From Clostridia bacterium (GTDB lineage: Bacteria > Bacillota > Clostridia > Oscillospirales > CAG-272): a DNA stretch of 7,782 nt. The translations under genes and the position numbers were made by a program. Location: NCBI GenBank assembly GCA_017416885.1, contig JAFQAM010000067.1, positions 1 to 7,782 of the forward strand, read 5' to 3'. The notes beneath the pieces were generated by a model, which was not told the origin of the DNA, did no database searches, and saw nothing but the letters and a program-made list of their open reading frames with translations. This document shows, one piece after another, positions 1-5,669 of this stretch (position 1 is its first letter; each line of letters opens with the position of its first letter).

Positions 1-2
1 CC

Positions 3-45
3 AAAAAATAAATGCAGAATGTATTCCGTTCTGCATTTATTTTTT
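3..45. terminator. Perfect bidirectional terminator hairpin
   Basis: A perfect 17-bp stem pairs 3-19 with 29-45 around a 9-nt loop (20-28). The outer part of the stem is an A-tract on one arm and a T-tract on the other, so the hairpin would terminate transcription in either direction. It presumably ends a gene lying left of the window. It would also stop minus-strand transcripts crossing the structured segment at 50-188. It has the same symmetrical design as the terminators at 817-852 and 5623-5658. Confidence 0.85.
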
Positions 46-49
46 ATAC

Positions 50-129
50 AAGTCGCAGACTTGGTATATCATCACCGCATGTAGTGTGGTGGATATCATC
101 ATGCTTTAGCGTGTATCTATCTGCGACTT
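50..129. repeat. Nested imperfect palindrome (intergenic structured element)
   Basis: An outer 10-bp perfect inverted repeat pairs 50-59 (AAGTCGCAGA) with 120-129 (TCTGCGACTT). Inside it, 66-70 plus 73-76 pair with 88-96 to give a 9-bp stem with a 2-nt bulge and an 11-nt loop. A direct repeat, ATATCATCA, occurs at 66-74 and 93-101. No open frame of note lies here. The shape resembles a small hairpin-type intergenic repeat or a structured RNA, but I recognise no family. A plus-strand promoter is not visible, so transcription, if any, would be read-through from the left or a minus-strand transcript ending at 45-3. Confidence 0.5.
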
Positions 130-188
130 AATGAAATGCAACACTATGTGTTGACGATATGCAATTCCCTGCAAGATTGATGATATAC
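64..188. repeat. 11-bp inverted repeat spanning the intergenic segment
   Basis: Positions 64-74 (GTATATCATCA) are the exact reverse complement of 178-188 (TGATGATATAC). With a one-base bulge, pairing continues into CTTG/CAAG on the outer side. This helix would cross the 50-59/120-129 helix, so the two are alternatives. The 178-186 arm can also pair with the second ATATCATCA copy at 93-101. Confidence 0.5.
139..153. repeat. Short hairpin CAACAC-TAT-GTGTTG
   Basis: A 6-bp perfect stem with a 3-nt loop lies between the nested palindrome and the hydrolase promoter. It is too small to be a terminator and has no following T-tract. It adds to the unusual density of dyad symmetry in this spacer. Confidence 0.4.
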
Positions 189-201
189 AAGGCATATATA
201 T

Positions 202-230
202 TTGACAAATAAAAAATATTGTGTTACAAT
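202..230 (+). promoter_or_regulatory. Sigma-A promoter of the cysteine hydrolase gene
   Basis: A perfect -35 box TTGACA (202-207) is separated by 17 bp from a -10 box TACAAT (225-230). Transcription would start near 237, leaving a leader of about 33 nt before the ATG at 270. That is too short for a riboswitch. The -10 box lies inside the upstream extension of the open frame that begins at 219, which rules that start out. Confidence 0.88.
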
Positions 231-253
231 CTGTATATACACATAAATATACC

Positions 254-260
254 AAAGGAG
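254..260 (+). promoter_or_regulatory. Ribosome binding site deciding the start at 270
   Basis: AAAGGAG sits 9 nt before the ATG at 270. No comparable site precedes the in-frame upstream ATG at 219, which itself lies between the -35 and -10 boxes. The start is therefore at 270. Confidence 0.88.
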
Positions 261-269
261 AAAACAAAA

Positions 270-815
270 ATGGAAAAGAAATACGCAGTATTAGTTGTTG
301 ATATGCTCAACGACTTCGTTACAGGCGCTTTGAAGTGCGACAGAGGCTTAGCTATCGTGCCAAAAACAAAGCAGCTATTGGCAGGATGCCGCGAAAAGAA
401 TGTTCCTGTAATTTTCTGTAATGATGCACACCTGAAGAACATCGACCACGAGCTTAAATTTTGGGGAGACCACGCAATCGCAGGCACAAAGGGAGCAGAG
501 GTAATTCCCGAGCTTGACCTTTGCGAAAAGGACTATGTTGTTCCAAAACGCCGTTACAGCGGTTTCTTTATGACAGACCTTAAGCTTTTGCTTGATGAGC
601 TTGGAGTAAACACAGTTATTATGACAGGACTTCATGCGCATATGTGTGTCCGCCATACAGCCGCTGATGCATATCAGTACGGCTATGATATCGTAGTTGC
701 AAAGGATGCAACAGATTCCTTCACAGAAGAGGACTACAACTACGGTATCAAATACTTAAAGGAAACCTACGGCGCAGAAATCTCTGATGTAGATTCCATT
801 TTAAAAATGCTATAA
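270..815 (+). CDS. Isochorismatase/nicotinamidase-like cysteine hydrolase
   Basis: This is a 181-residue cytoplasmic hydrolase of the isochorismatase superfamily, which cleaves amide or enol-ether bonds through a Cys-Asp-Lys triad. All three residues are visible: Asp11 in VVDMLNDF, Lys93 in VVPKRRYSGF, and Cys126 in HAHMCVRHTAAD. Asp52 and His54 (NDAH), with His68 ahead of an AGTKG segment, match the metal-binding positions of nicotinamidases. Nicotinamide to nicotinate, as in PncA, is therefore the leading guess. The enzyme is somewhat short for PncA, and the loop before the catalytic Cys (His122, His124) is not the usual one, so another amide substrate is possible. The length is typical for the family. 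The gene is a single-gene unit with its own promoter and a terminator directly after the stop. Family assignment is secure; substrate is inferred. Confidence 0.9.
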   Translation: MEKKYAVLVVDMLNDFVTGALKCDRGLAIVPKTKQLLAGCREKNVPVIFCNDAHLKNIDHELKFWGDHAIAGTKGAEVIPELDLCEKDYVVPKRRYSGFFMTDLKLLLDELGVNTVIMTGLHAHMCVRHTAADAYQYGYDIVVAKDATDSFTEEDYNYGIKYLKETYGAEISDVDSILKML

Positions 816-816
816 T

Positions 817-852
817 ATAAAAATCACTCTGCCAAGACAGAGTGATTTTTAT
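817..852. terminator. Shared bidirectional terminator between convergent genes
   Basis: A perfect 15-bp stem pairs 817-831 with 838-852 around a 6-nt loop (832-837). The A5 run on the left arm and the T5 run on the right arm give a U-tract on either strand. It lies two bases after the hydrolase stop codon and ten bases beyond the stop codon of the minus-strand gene at 862, so one hairpin serves both. Confidence 0.92.
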
Positions 853-861
853 GGTAATAGG

Positions 862-2022
862 CTACTTCACAACCACAGCATAAGAGCCCATTTCTGAAAA
901 TCTTGTCTCAAATAGTGACATATCAATTTCAAAAATGCTTCCTGCAGGATTAGAAAGTGTAACCGTATTATTTATTAGGTCATAGCCAACAAGCACCATA
1001 GTAGCCATATTTGACTTTAAATATAGATTTTGTCCGTCTACAACCCAAATGCGAGAAATTGAGGGGGTAATATCAAAATCCTCGCATGCCCATACTATAA
1101 CAGGATTTCCTGATGCAACCTCATAAAGCAGCGCATCAACAGTATATGATGTCAAGTCATAAGCATTATGCTCACCGCCGTTTACATTTGTAAACCTATT
1201 TGAAGCCTTCACAATAACGGGCGCTAAGCAACCGTAAGAATTATATGAGCTTCTCGGATTGCCCACATTAGCCTCATAAAAGCTTGTGAATCCAACAGGT
1301 CCCTTGTCAAGATATAAATCACAAAGCTCATTTTTGTCAACCTCGTAGCCTAAATGTTTTAACACCATAGCTAACGATGTGATTTCATCACCTGACGGCA
1401 AATCGGGATATTGAGAAATATGCTCCATATTGATTAAATAAGATGTGGGCATTTTTTTGTATTCCTCACTTGCTACAATCGTACCGCTTGCTTTAATTCC
1501 CGATAATGTAACACCAAAACTGTCATTTACCGTAGCATCCAAGAATCCTTCAATATTAATCCTTTCTCCCTCTTTAAATGTCAACGATGATGTAATTGAT
1601 GTCAAAAGAGCAGTGTTTCCAATCATTTTGTTAAGCGTAAATTCCTTTTTCGCTCCGTTAACCGATAAATATCCCTTCGCTACGCTTGTCAGAGGACTTT
1701 TGGCATCAAGATACATTTCACAGCTTAAATATAAATTGCTTTCATTTTCAAGCTTGTAAATTGCATATTCAATACGCAAATTAGTATTAGTATAGTATTC
1801 GCTTAAAATAGTCCCCTCTTTTTCAATGGTAGCAATCTGCACAGAATCTGTTGTATCACCGATAGAGTCATTATTTGAGCCGCCGATATCATTCGATATA
1901 CTTGAATCACTAATGCTATCTGAATCGTTGCCCTTGAATAAATCATTTGCGTTTACATAGAATATCATAGCGCAAGCTATACATAGAACTATTAACAGCA
2001 CACAGGATAAGTATTTTTTCAT
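862..2022 (-). CDS. Exported C39-like papain-fold protein, apparent pseudoprotease
   Basis: This is a 386-residue extracytoplasmic protein. Residues 1-25 form a signal peptide or anchor: KK followed by a hydrophobic run, with VNA as a possible cleavage site after Ala25. Residues 27-60 are a Ser/Asp/Asn-rich linker. Residues 70-185 look beta-rich and are not recognised. Residues 194-386 are a C39-like (Peptidase_C39_2 type) domain: HISQYPDLPSGDEITSLAMV, PVIVWA (307-312), MVLVGYD (342-348) and SNPAG (357-361). The family normally reads LPSGCE, so the catalytic Cys is replaced by Asp212. The catalytic His, normally two residues before this hydrophobic-GYD strand, is Ala340. The oxyanion Gln204 and the third-position Asn358 remain. 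It is likely a non-catalytic binding or structural protein. The start has an AAAGAGGT site 8 nt upstream. It is a monocistronic gene divergent from ligA. Fold membership is fairly sure; function is unknown. Confidence 0.82.
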   Translation of the reverse strand: MKKYLSCVLLIVLCIACAMIFYVNANDLFKGNDSDSISDSSISNDIGGSNNDSIGDTTDSVQIATIEKEGTILSEYYTNTNLRIEYAIYKLENESNLYLSCEMYLDAKSPLTSVAKGYLSVNGAKKEFTLNKMIGNTALLTSITSSLTFKEGERINIEGFLDATVNDSFGVTLSGIKASGTIVASEEYKKMPTSYLINMEHISQYPDLPSGDEITSLAMVLKHLGYEVDKNELCDLYLDKGPVGFTSFYEANVGNPRSSYNSYGCLAPVIVKASNRFTNVNGGEHNAYDLTSYTVDALLYEVASGNPVIVWACEDFDITPSISRIWVVDGQNLYLKSNMATMVLVGYDLINNTVTLSNPAGSIFEIDMSLFETRFSEMGSYAVVVK

Positions 2023-2030
2023 TTTATTTT

Positions 2031-2038
2031 ACCTCTTT
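2031..2038 (-). promoter_or_regulatory. Ribosome binding site of the C39-like gene
   Basis: Read on the minus strand, AAAGAGGT lies 8 nt before the ATG at 2022. This supports that start and therefore the N-terminal signal sequence. Confidence 0.8.
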
Positions 2039-2082
2039 CTTTTTATATGTCCTTATATTGCACCAAGCTAATGTGTAACATT

Positions 2083-2110
2083 ATTATACAGTAAAAAAAT
2101 ACCAATTCAA
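2083..2110 (-). promoter_or_regulatory. Likely sigma-A promoter of the C39-like gene
   Basis: On the minus strand, TTGAAT (2110-2105) is followed after 16 bp by a perfect TATAAT (2088-2083). Transcription would start near 2076, giving a leader of about 55 nt. The -35 box is imperfect and the spacer one base short, so I rate it below the other promoters. Confidence 0.65.
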
Positions 2111-2157
2111 CAAAAACAATTTGACCAAAAACGACACTAAGCGCCAAATCGACATAA

Positions 2158-2169
2158 TACTGCACAGTA
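2158..2169. promoter_or_regulatory. Small dyad TACTG-CA-CAGTA in the divergent spacer
   Basis: Two 5-bp inverted arms separated by 2 bp lie between the two divergent promoters. Part of the sequence (ACAGTAAAA at 2164-2172) recurs at 2088-2096, on top of the -10 region of the leftward promoter. It could be an operator, but the arms are short enough to arise by chance in AT-rich DNA. Confidence 0.2.
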
Positions 2170-2211
2170 AAATGTCATAAAAAATCACTATTTATAAAAT
2201 TGCGCGAAAAC

Positions 2212-2240
2212 TTGAATTTTAAAAAACGATATGATATACT
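2212..2240 (+). promoter_or_regulatory. Sigma-A promoter of the ligA-cca operon
   Basis: TTGAAT (2212-2217), a 17-bp spacer and TATACT (2235-2240) form the promoter. A TG at 2232-2233 makes an extended -10 element (TGATATACT). The start point would be near 2247, with a leader of about 20 nt carrying GGAG at 2257-2260, 7 nt before the ligA ATG. Confidence 0.82.
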
Positions 2241-2267
2241 ATCTATATAAACTTATGGAGATAAATT

Positions 2268-4286
2268 ATGAATATAGAAGAAAGAATTAATCATTTAAGA
2301 AAGCTGATTAAGTACCACTCAAAAAGATACTACGAAAACGATGCTCCCGAAATATCAGATTTTGAATACGATAAAATGTTCGAGGAGCTGAAGCAGCTTG
2401 AATTAGAAAATCCACAATTTTACAGTGAAACCTCGCCGACTCAAAGAGTAGGCGGAAAAGCGCTTGATAAATTTGAAGAGGTAGTCCATCAGGTCAAAAT
2501 GGGAAGCCTTACCGATGTCTTTGACTTTGACTCCCTTCGCGCATTCATTCAACGAGTAAAAAACGAAGCGGGAAGCGATACGGAATTTACCGTAGAGCCT
2601 AAAATCGATGGCTTAAGCGTATCACTTAAATATGAAAACGGAGTTTTAATCGAGGGCGCCACCCGCGGTGACGGCATAAAGGGCGAAAATGTAACCGCCA
2701 ATGTTAAAACCATTAAATCAATCCCGTTAGAGCTTACCGAAAACGCAAGCATAACAGTCCGCGGCGAAATTTATATGCCACACAAATCCTTTGAAAAGCA
2801 AAACCGTGAAAAGGAGCAAAAAGGCGAAAAGCTATGGGCGAACCCAAGAAACGCCGCCGCAGGCTCACTCCGTTGCTTAGACTCAAAGGAAACAGCCAAG
2901 CGCGGACTTGATATTTTTGTATTTAACTATCAAACAGGCGATTTTGACGAAACAGAAATCAAAACACACGAGGACACAATCAATAAAATCCAAGCGTTAG
3001 GCTTTAAAACTATTCCTTTTATTGCCATAAGCAGTAACGAAGACGAAATTGTAAAAGCCGTAGAAGCTTTAGGTGAGCAAAGAGCCACACTTCCATATGA
3101 TATTGACGGAGCGGTAATCAAGGTTAACTCTCTTGAAAAGCGTATCGAAATTGGCGAGGGCACAAGCACACCGAAATGGGCGGTAGCCTACAAATATCCG
3201 CCTGAGCAAAAGCCAACTAAGCTTCTTGATATTATTGTACAGGTAGGAAGAACAGGTGTGCTTACACCAAATGCGGTATTAGAGCCTGTTAAATTAGCAG
3301 GCACAACTGTATCAAGAGCAACGCTTCATAATATTGACATAATTAAGGAAAGAGATATTCGTATAGGCGATACTGTTATCGTACAAAAGGCGGGCGATAT
3401 TATTCCGGAGGTCGTAGGTAGTCTTAAAGAAAAGAGAACAGGCAATGAGGAAGAATACAAAATGCCCGACTCCTGTCCGTCCTGTGGAGGAAAGCTGACC
3501 TATGACGATGCAGATGACTTTATGGAGGATGATGAGGACTTTACCTTAGGCGCGCTTCGTTGTACCAATCCAAGATGCCCGGCGCAGCTTGAAAGAAATA
3601 TTATTCATTTCGCATCTAAAAAGGCTATGAATATCGATGGCGTTGGCGAAAAGCTTGTAAAGCAGCTTCTTGAAGCTAAGCTTATCCACGATGCATCTGA
3701 CCTATATTTCATCAAATCCGAGGAAATAGCCGCTCTTGAAAGAATGGGAGAAAAATCTGCCGAAAATTTCGTAAAAGCAGTTGAAGCCTCAAAGGAAGTG
3801 GGACTTGCAAGAGTAATTTTTGCATTAGGAATAAGACATATCGGTGAGGTTGCCTCAAGCGAGCTTGCAAACAAATTCGGTTCAATTGATGCATTATTTA
3901 ATGCAACAGTTGAGGATATTACTGAAATTGGCGACTTTGGCGAAATAATGGCAAAAAGCGTAGTGGAATTTTTCTCAAAGGATTCTACAAAATATATAGT
4001 TGAAAGACTTAAAAGCGCAGGCGTAAAAACAGAAAATCAGCAAAAGCAAATCGGCAATTCCTTCGAGGGATTAACATTTGTTCTAACAGGTACTCTTGAA
4101 AATATGACAAGAGACGAGGCGAGCGATATGATTAAGGAAAGAGGCGGAAAGGTCTCCTCGTCCGTTTCCAAAAAAACTGACTTTGTTTTAGCAGGCGCTG
4201 AAGCGGGCTCAAAGCTTACCAAGGCGCAAGCATTGGGCGTTAAAATAATAAATAAGGAAGAATTTCTTGCAATGTGCGAGGAATAA
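2268..4286 (+). CDS. ligA: NAD-dependent DNA ligase LigA
   Basis: LigA seals nicks in duplex DNA during replication and repair, using NAD+ to adenylate itself and releasing NMN. The full domain series is present in 672 residues. The Ia NMN-binding domain includes YHSKRYYENDAPEISDFEYD (residues 16-35). The adenylation domain has the active-site Lys112 in PKIDGL, then ATRGDG (131-136), DGAVIKVN (280-287) and WAVAYKYPPEQ with Lys309. The OB fold includes VQVGRTGVLTPNA. The zinc finger uses Cys403, Cys406, Cys432 and Cys437. Helix-hairpin-helix repeats follow, then a C-terminal BRCT domain (about 598-672, FVLTGTL). The zinc finger is enlarged: 25 residues separate the middle cysteines, including an acidic stretch at 412-425, against about 14 in the E. 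coli enzyme. It is the first gene of a two-gene operon with cca. Identification is certain. Confidence 0.98.
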   Translation: MNIEERINHLRKLIKYHSKRYYENDAPEISDFEYDKMFEELKQLELENPQFYSETSPTQRVGGKALDKFEEVVHQVKMGSLTDVFDFDSLRAFIQRVKNEAGSDTEFTVEPKIDGLSVSLKYENGVLIEGATRGDGIKGENVTANVKTIKSIPLELTENASITVRGEIYMPHKSFEKQNREKEQKGEKLWANPRNAAAGSLRCLDSKETAKRGLDIFVFNYQTGDFDETEIKTHEDTINKIQALGFKTIPFIAISSNEDEIVKAVEALGEQRATLPYDIDGAVIKVNSLEKRIEIGEGTSTPKWAVAYKYPPEQKPTKLLDIIVQVGRTGVLTPNAVLEPVKLAGTTVSRATLHNIDIIKERDIRIGDTVIVQKAGDIIPEVVGSLKEKRTGNEEEYKMPDSCPSCGGKLTYDDADDFMEDDEDFTLGALRCTNPRCPAQLERNIIHFASKKAMNIDGVGEKLVKQLLEAKLIHDASDLYFIKSEEIAALERMGEKSAENFVKAVEASKEVGLARVIFALGIRHIGEVASSELANKFGSIDALFNATVEDITEIGDFGEIMAKSVVEFFSKDSTKYIVERLKSAGVKTENQQKQIGNSFEGLTFVLTGTLENMTRDEASDMIKERGGKVSSSVSKKTDFVLAGAEAGSKLTKAQALGVKIINKEEFLAMCEE

Positions 4287-4302
4287 CGGAAATTATAAAA
4301 TA

Positions 4303-5622
4303 ATGAAATTAAGCAACGGTGCAATAAAAGCAATATCAATGCTAAAAAACGCGGGCTACGAAGCGTATGCTGTCGGCGGTTGCGTGCGTGATGCCATAAT
4401 GGGTAATGATATCAATGATTTTGATATTACAACAAGCGCAACACCTGCCGAAATGCAAGAGGTTTTCAAAAACGAAAAAACCTTTGAAACAGGCATAAAG
4501 CACGGCACAATTACGCTGGTACACGAAAAAGAAAATGTAGAAATCACCACCTATCGCGTTGACGGGGAATATGAGGACAACCGTCATCCAAAATCCGTGG
4601 AGTTTACAAAAAAGCTTGAAAATGATCTGAAGCGGCGCGATTTTACAATGAACGCTATTGTGTACAACGAAAACGAGGGCTACATTGACTTGTTCGGCGG
4701 TATTGAAGACATAAAAAACAAAAAAATCCGCGCAATAGGCAATCCTGCCGACCGTTTTACCGAGGATGCATTAAGAATACTTCGCGCAATTCGCTTTGCC
4801 TCAAAATTAGGCTTTGAAATAGAAGAAAGCACAAAAAAAGCTATGCTTGACTGCAAGCATCTTTTACACAATATTTCCGAGGAAAGAATAGCCGCTGAAA
4901 TTAATAAATTTTTGTTAGGCAAAAATGTCAAAAATGCAATTTTAGAAAATTATGAAATCTTAGGCGAAATCATTCCCGAAATTAAAAACATGCACAATTT
5001 TGACCAAAAGAACGATTGGCACATTTACGATGTATTAACTCATACAGCCGTAGTAGTAGAGAGCACTCCTCCGGTACCGCATCTCAGGCTCGCAGCGCTC
5101 TTACACGATACAGGCAAAATTCATACCTTCACTATTGACCAAAACGGCATAGGCCATTTCTACGGCCATAATGATAAAAGTGCAGAAATTTCCGAAGAAT
5201 ATTTAAACAAATATAAGTATGACAATTTCACCAAGGAAAGAGTTTATAAGCTTGTTAAAATTCACGATACACCTATTGAACCTGATAAAATCCTTATTAA
5301 AAAGCGAATTAACCGTATCGGTCAAGAATGCTTTTTTGACCTTATCAAAATAAAAAGAGCAGACAACCTTGCCCAAAATCCAAGCAAGGTGCGTCTTGAC
5401 ATTATTGACGAAATAGAAAAAATCGCTATGGATATAGTTAACGAAAATTGCTTCACCTTAAAATCGTTAGCAATAAAGGGTGACGATTTAATCGCAAACG
5501 GCTTTAAGCAGGGAAAAGAGGTGGGCTTTATTCTTAACATACTTTTAAACGAGGTTATCGAGGAAAAGCTACCAAACGAAAAAAACGCACTTTTAAACCG
5601 CGCTAAAAAAATTCAATTATAA
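4303..5622 (+). CDS. cca: CCA tRNA nucleotidyltransferase with HD domain
   Basis: This enzyme adds or repairs the 3'-terminal CCA of tRNAs from CTP and ATP without a template. It has 439 residues from the ATG at 4303. The class II nucleotidyltransferase head has VGGCVRD (24-30), the metal-binding pair Asp39/Asp41 in NDFDITT, and RRDFTMNAI (111-119). The neck has RFTEDALRILRAIRFA (151-166). An HD hydrolase domain follows with His247, His268-Asp269, His289, His321 and Asp354, so it resembles the HD-containing CCA enzymes that can process 2',3'-cyclic phosphates. The C-terminal region IKGDDLIANGFKQG (391-404) is typical of the family. It begins 16 bp after ligA with only a weak CGGA site, suggesting translational coupling. 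An in-frame TTG at 4267 with AAGGA (4254-4258) 8 nt before it is an alternative start inside ligA; family length favours 4303. A plain poly(A) polymerase is less likely. Confidence 0.93.
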   Translation: MKLSNGAIKAISMLKNAGYEAYAVGGCVRDAIMGNDINDFDITTSATPAEMQEVFKNEKTFETGIKHGTITLVHEKENVEITTYRVDGEYEDNRHPKSVEFTKKLENDLKRRDFTMNAIVYNENEGYIDLFGGIEDIKNKKIRAIGNPADRFTEDALRILRAIRFASKLGFEIEESTKKAMLDCKHLLHNISEERIAAEINKFLLGKNVKNAILENYEILGEIIPEIKNMHNFDQKNDWHIYDVLTHTAVVVESTPPVPHLRLAALLHDTGKIHTFTIDQNGIGHFYGHNDKSAEISEEYLNKYKYDNFTKERVYKLVKIHDTPIEPDKILIKKRINRIGQECFFDLIKIKRADNLAQNPSKVRLDIIDEIEKIAMDIVNENCFTLKSLAIKGDDLIANGFKQGKEVGFILNILLNEVIEEKLPNEKNALLNRAKKIQL

Positions 5623-5658
5623 AAAACTACTATTGCGAGACCTCGCAATAGTAGTTTT
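5623..5658. terminator. Shared bidirectional terminator between cca and the dehydratase gene
   Basis: A perfect 16-bp stem pairs 5623-5638 with 5643-5658, closed by a GACC tetraloop; the symmetry formally extends to the G-C pair at 5639/5642. T-runs follow the stem on each strand. It begins right after the cca stop codon and lies 11 bp beyond the stop codon of the leftward gene at 5670, so it ends both transcripts. Confidence 0.93.
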
Positions 5659-5669
5659 ATTTTATATGA

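Noticed and set aside
50..188. A CRISPR array or integron attC site
   Set aside because: The repeated unit is only 9 bp with two copies and no regular spacers, and there are no GTT-type core sites or neighbouring integrase.
231..269. A riboswitch controlling the nicotinamidase-like gene, such as an NAD-related one
   Set aside because: The leader between the predicted start point (about 237) and the ATG at 270 is only about 33 nt, and the structured segment at 50-188 lies upstream of the promoter.
1445..1759. A plus-strand open frame of 104 codons antisense to the C39-like gene
   Set aside because: It has no ribosome binding site or promoter and matches no family, and the minus-strand gene explains the region fully. 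Similar antisense frames in ligA, cca and the dehydratase gene were dismissed for the same reason.
862..2022. An active C39 bacteriocin-processing peptidase
   Set aside because: The expected Cys and His are replaced, there is no ABC transporter fusion or neighbour, and no double-glycine leader peptide gene is visible.
2023..2267. A LexA/SOS operator in front of ligA
   Set aside because: No CGAAC-N4-GTTCG-type site is present in the divergent spacer; only a short TACTG/CAGTA dyad was seen.
270..4286. A functional NAD-cycle link between the nicotinamidase-like enzyme and LigA
   Set aside because: LigA releases NMN rather than nicotinamide, the two genes are in separate transcription units, and an unrelated gene lies between them.
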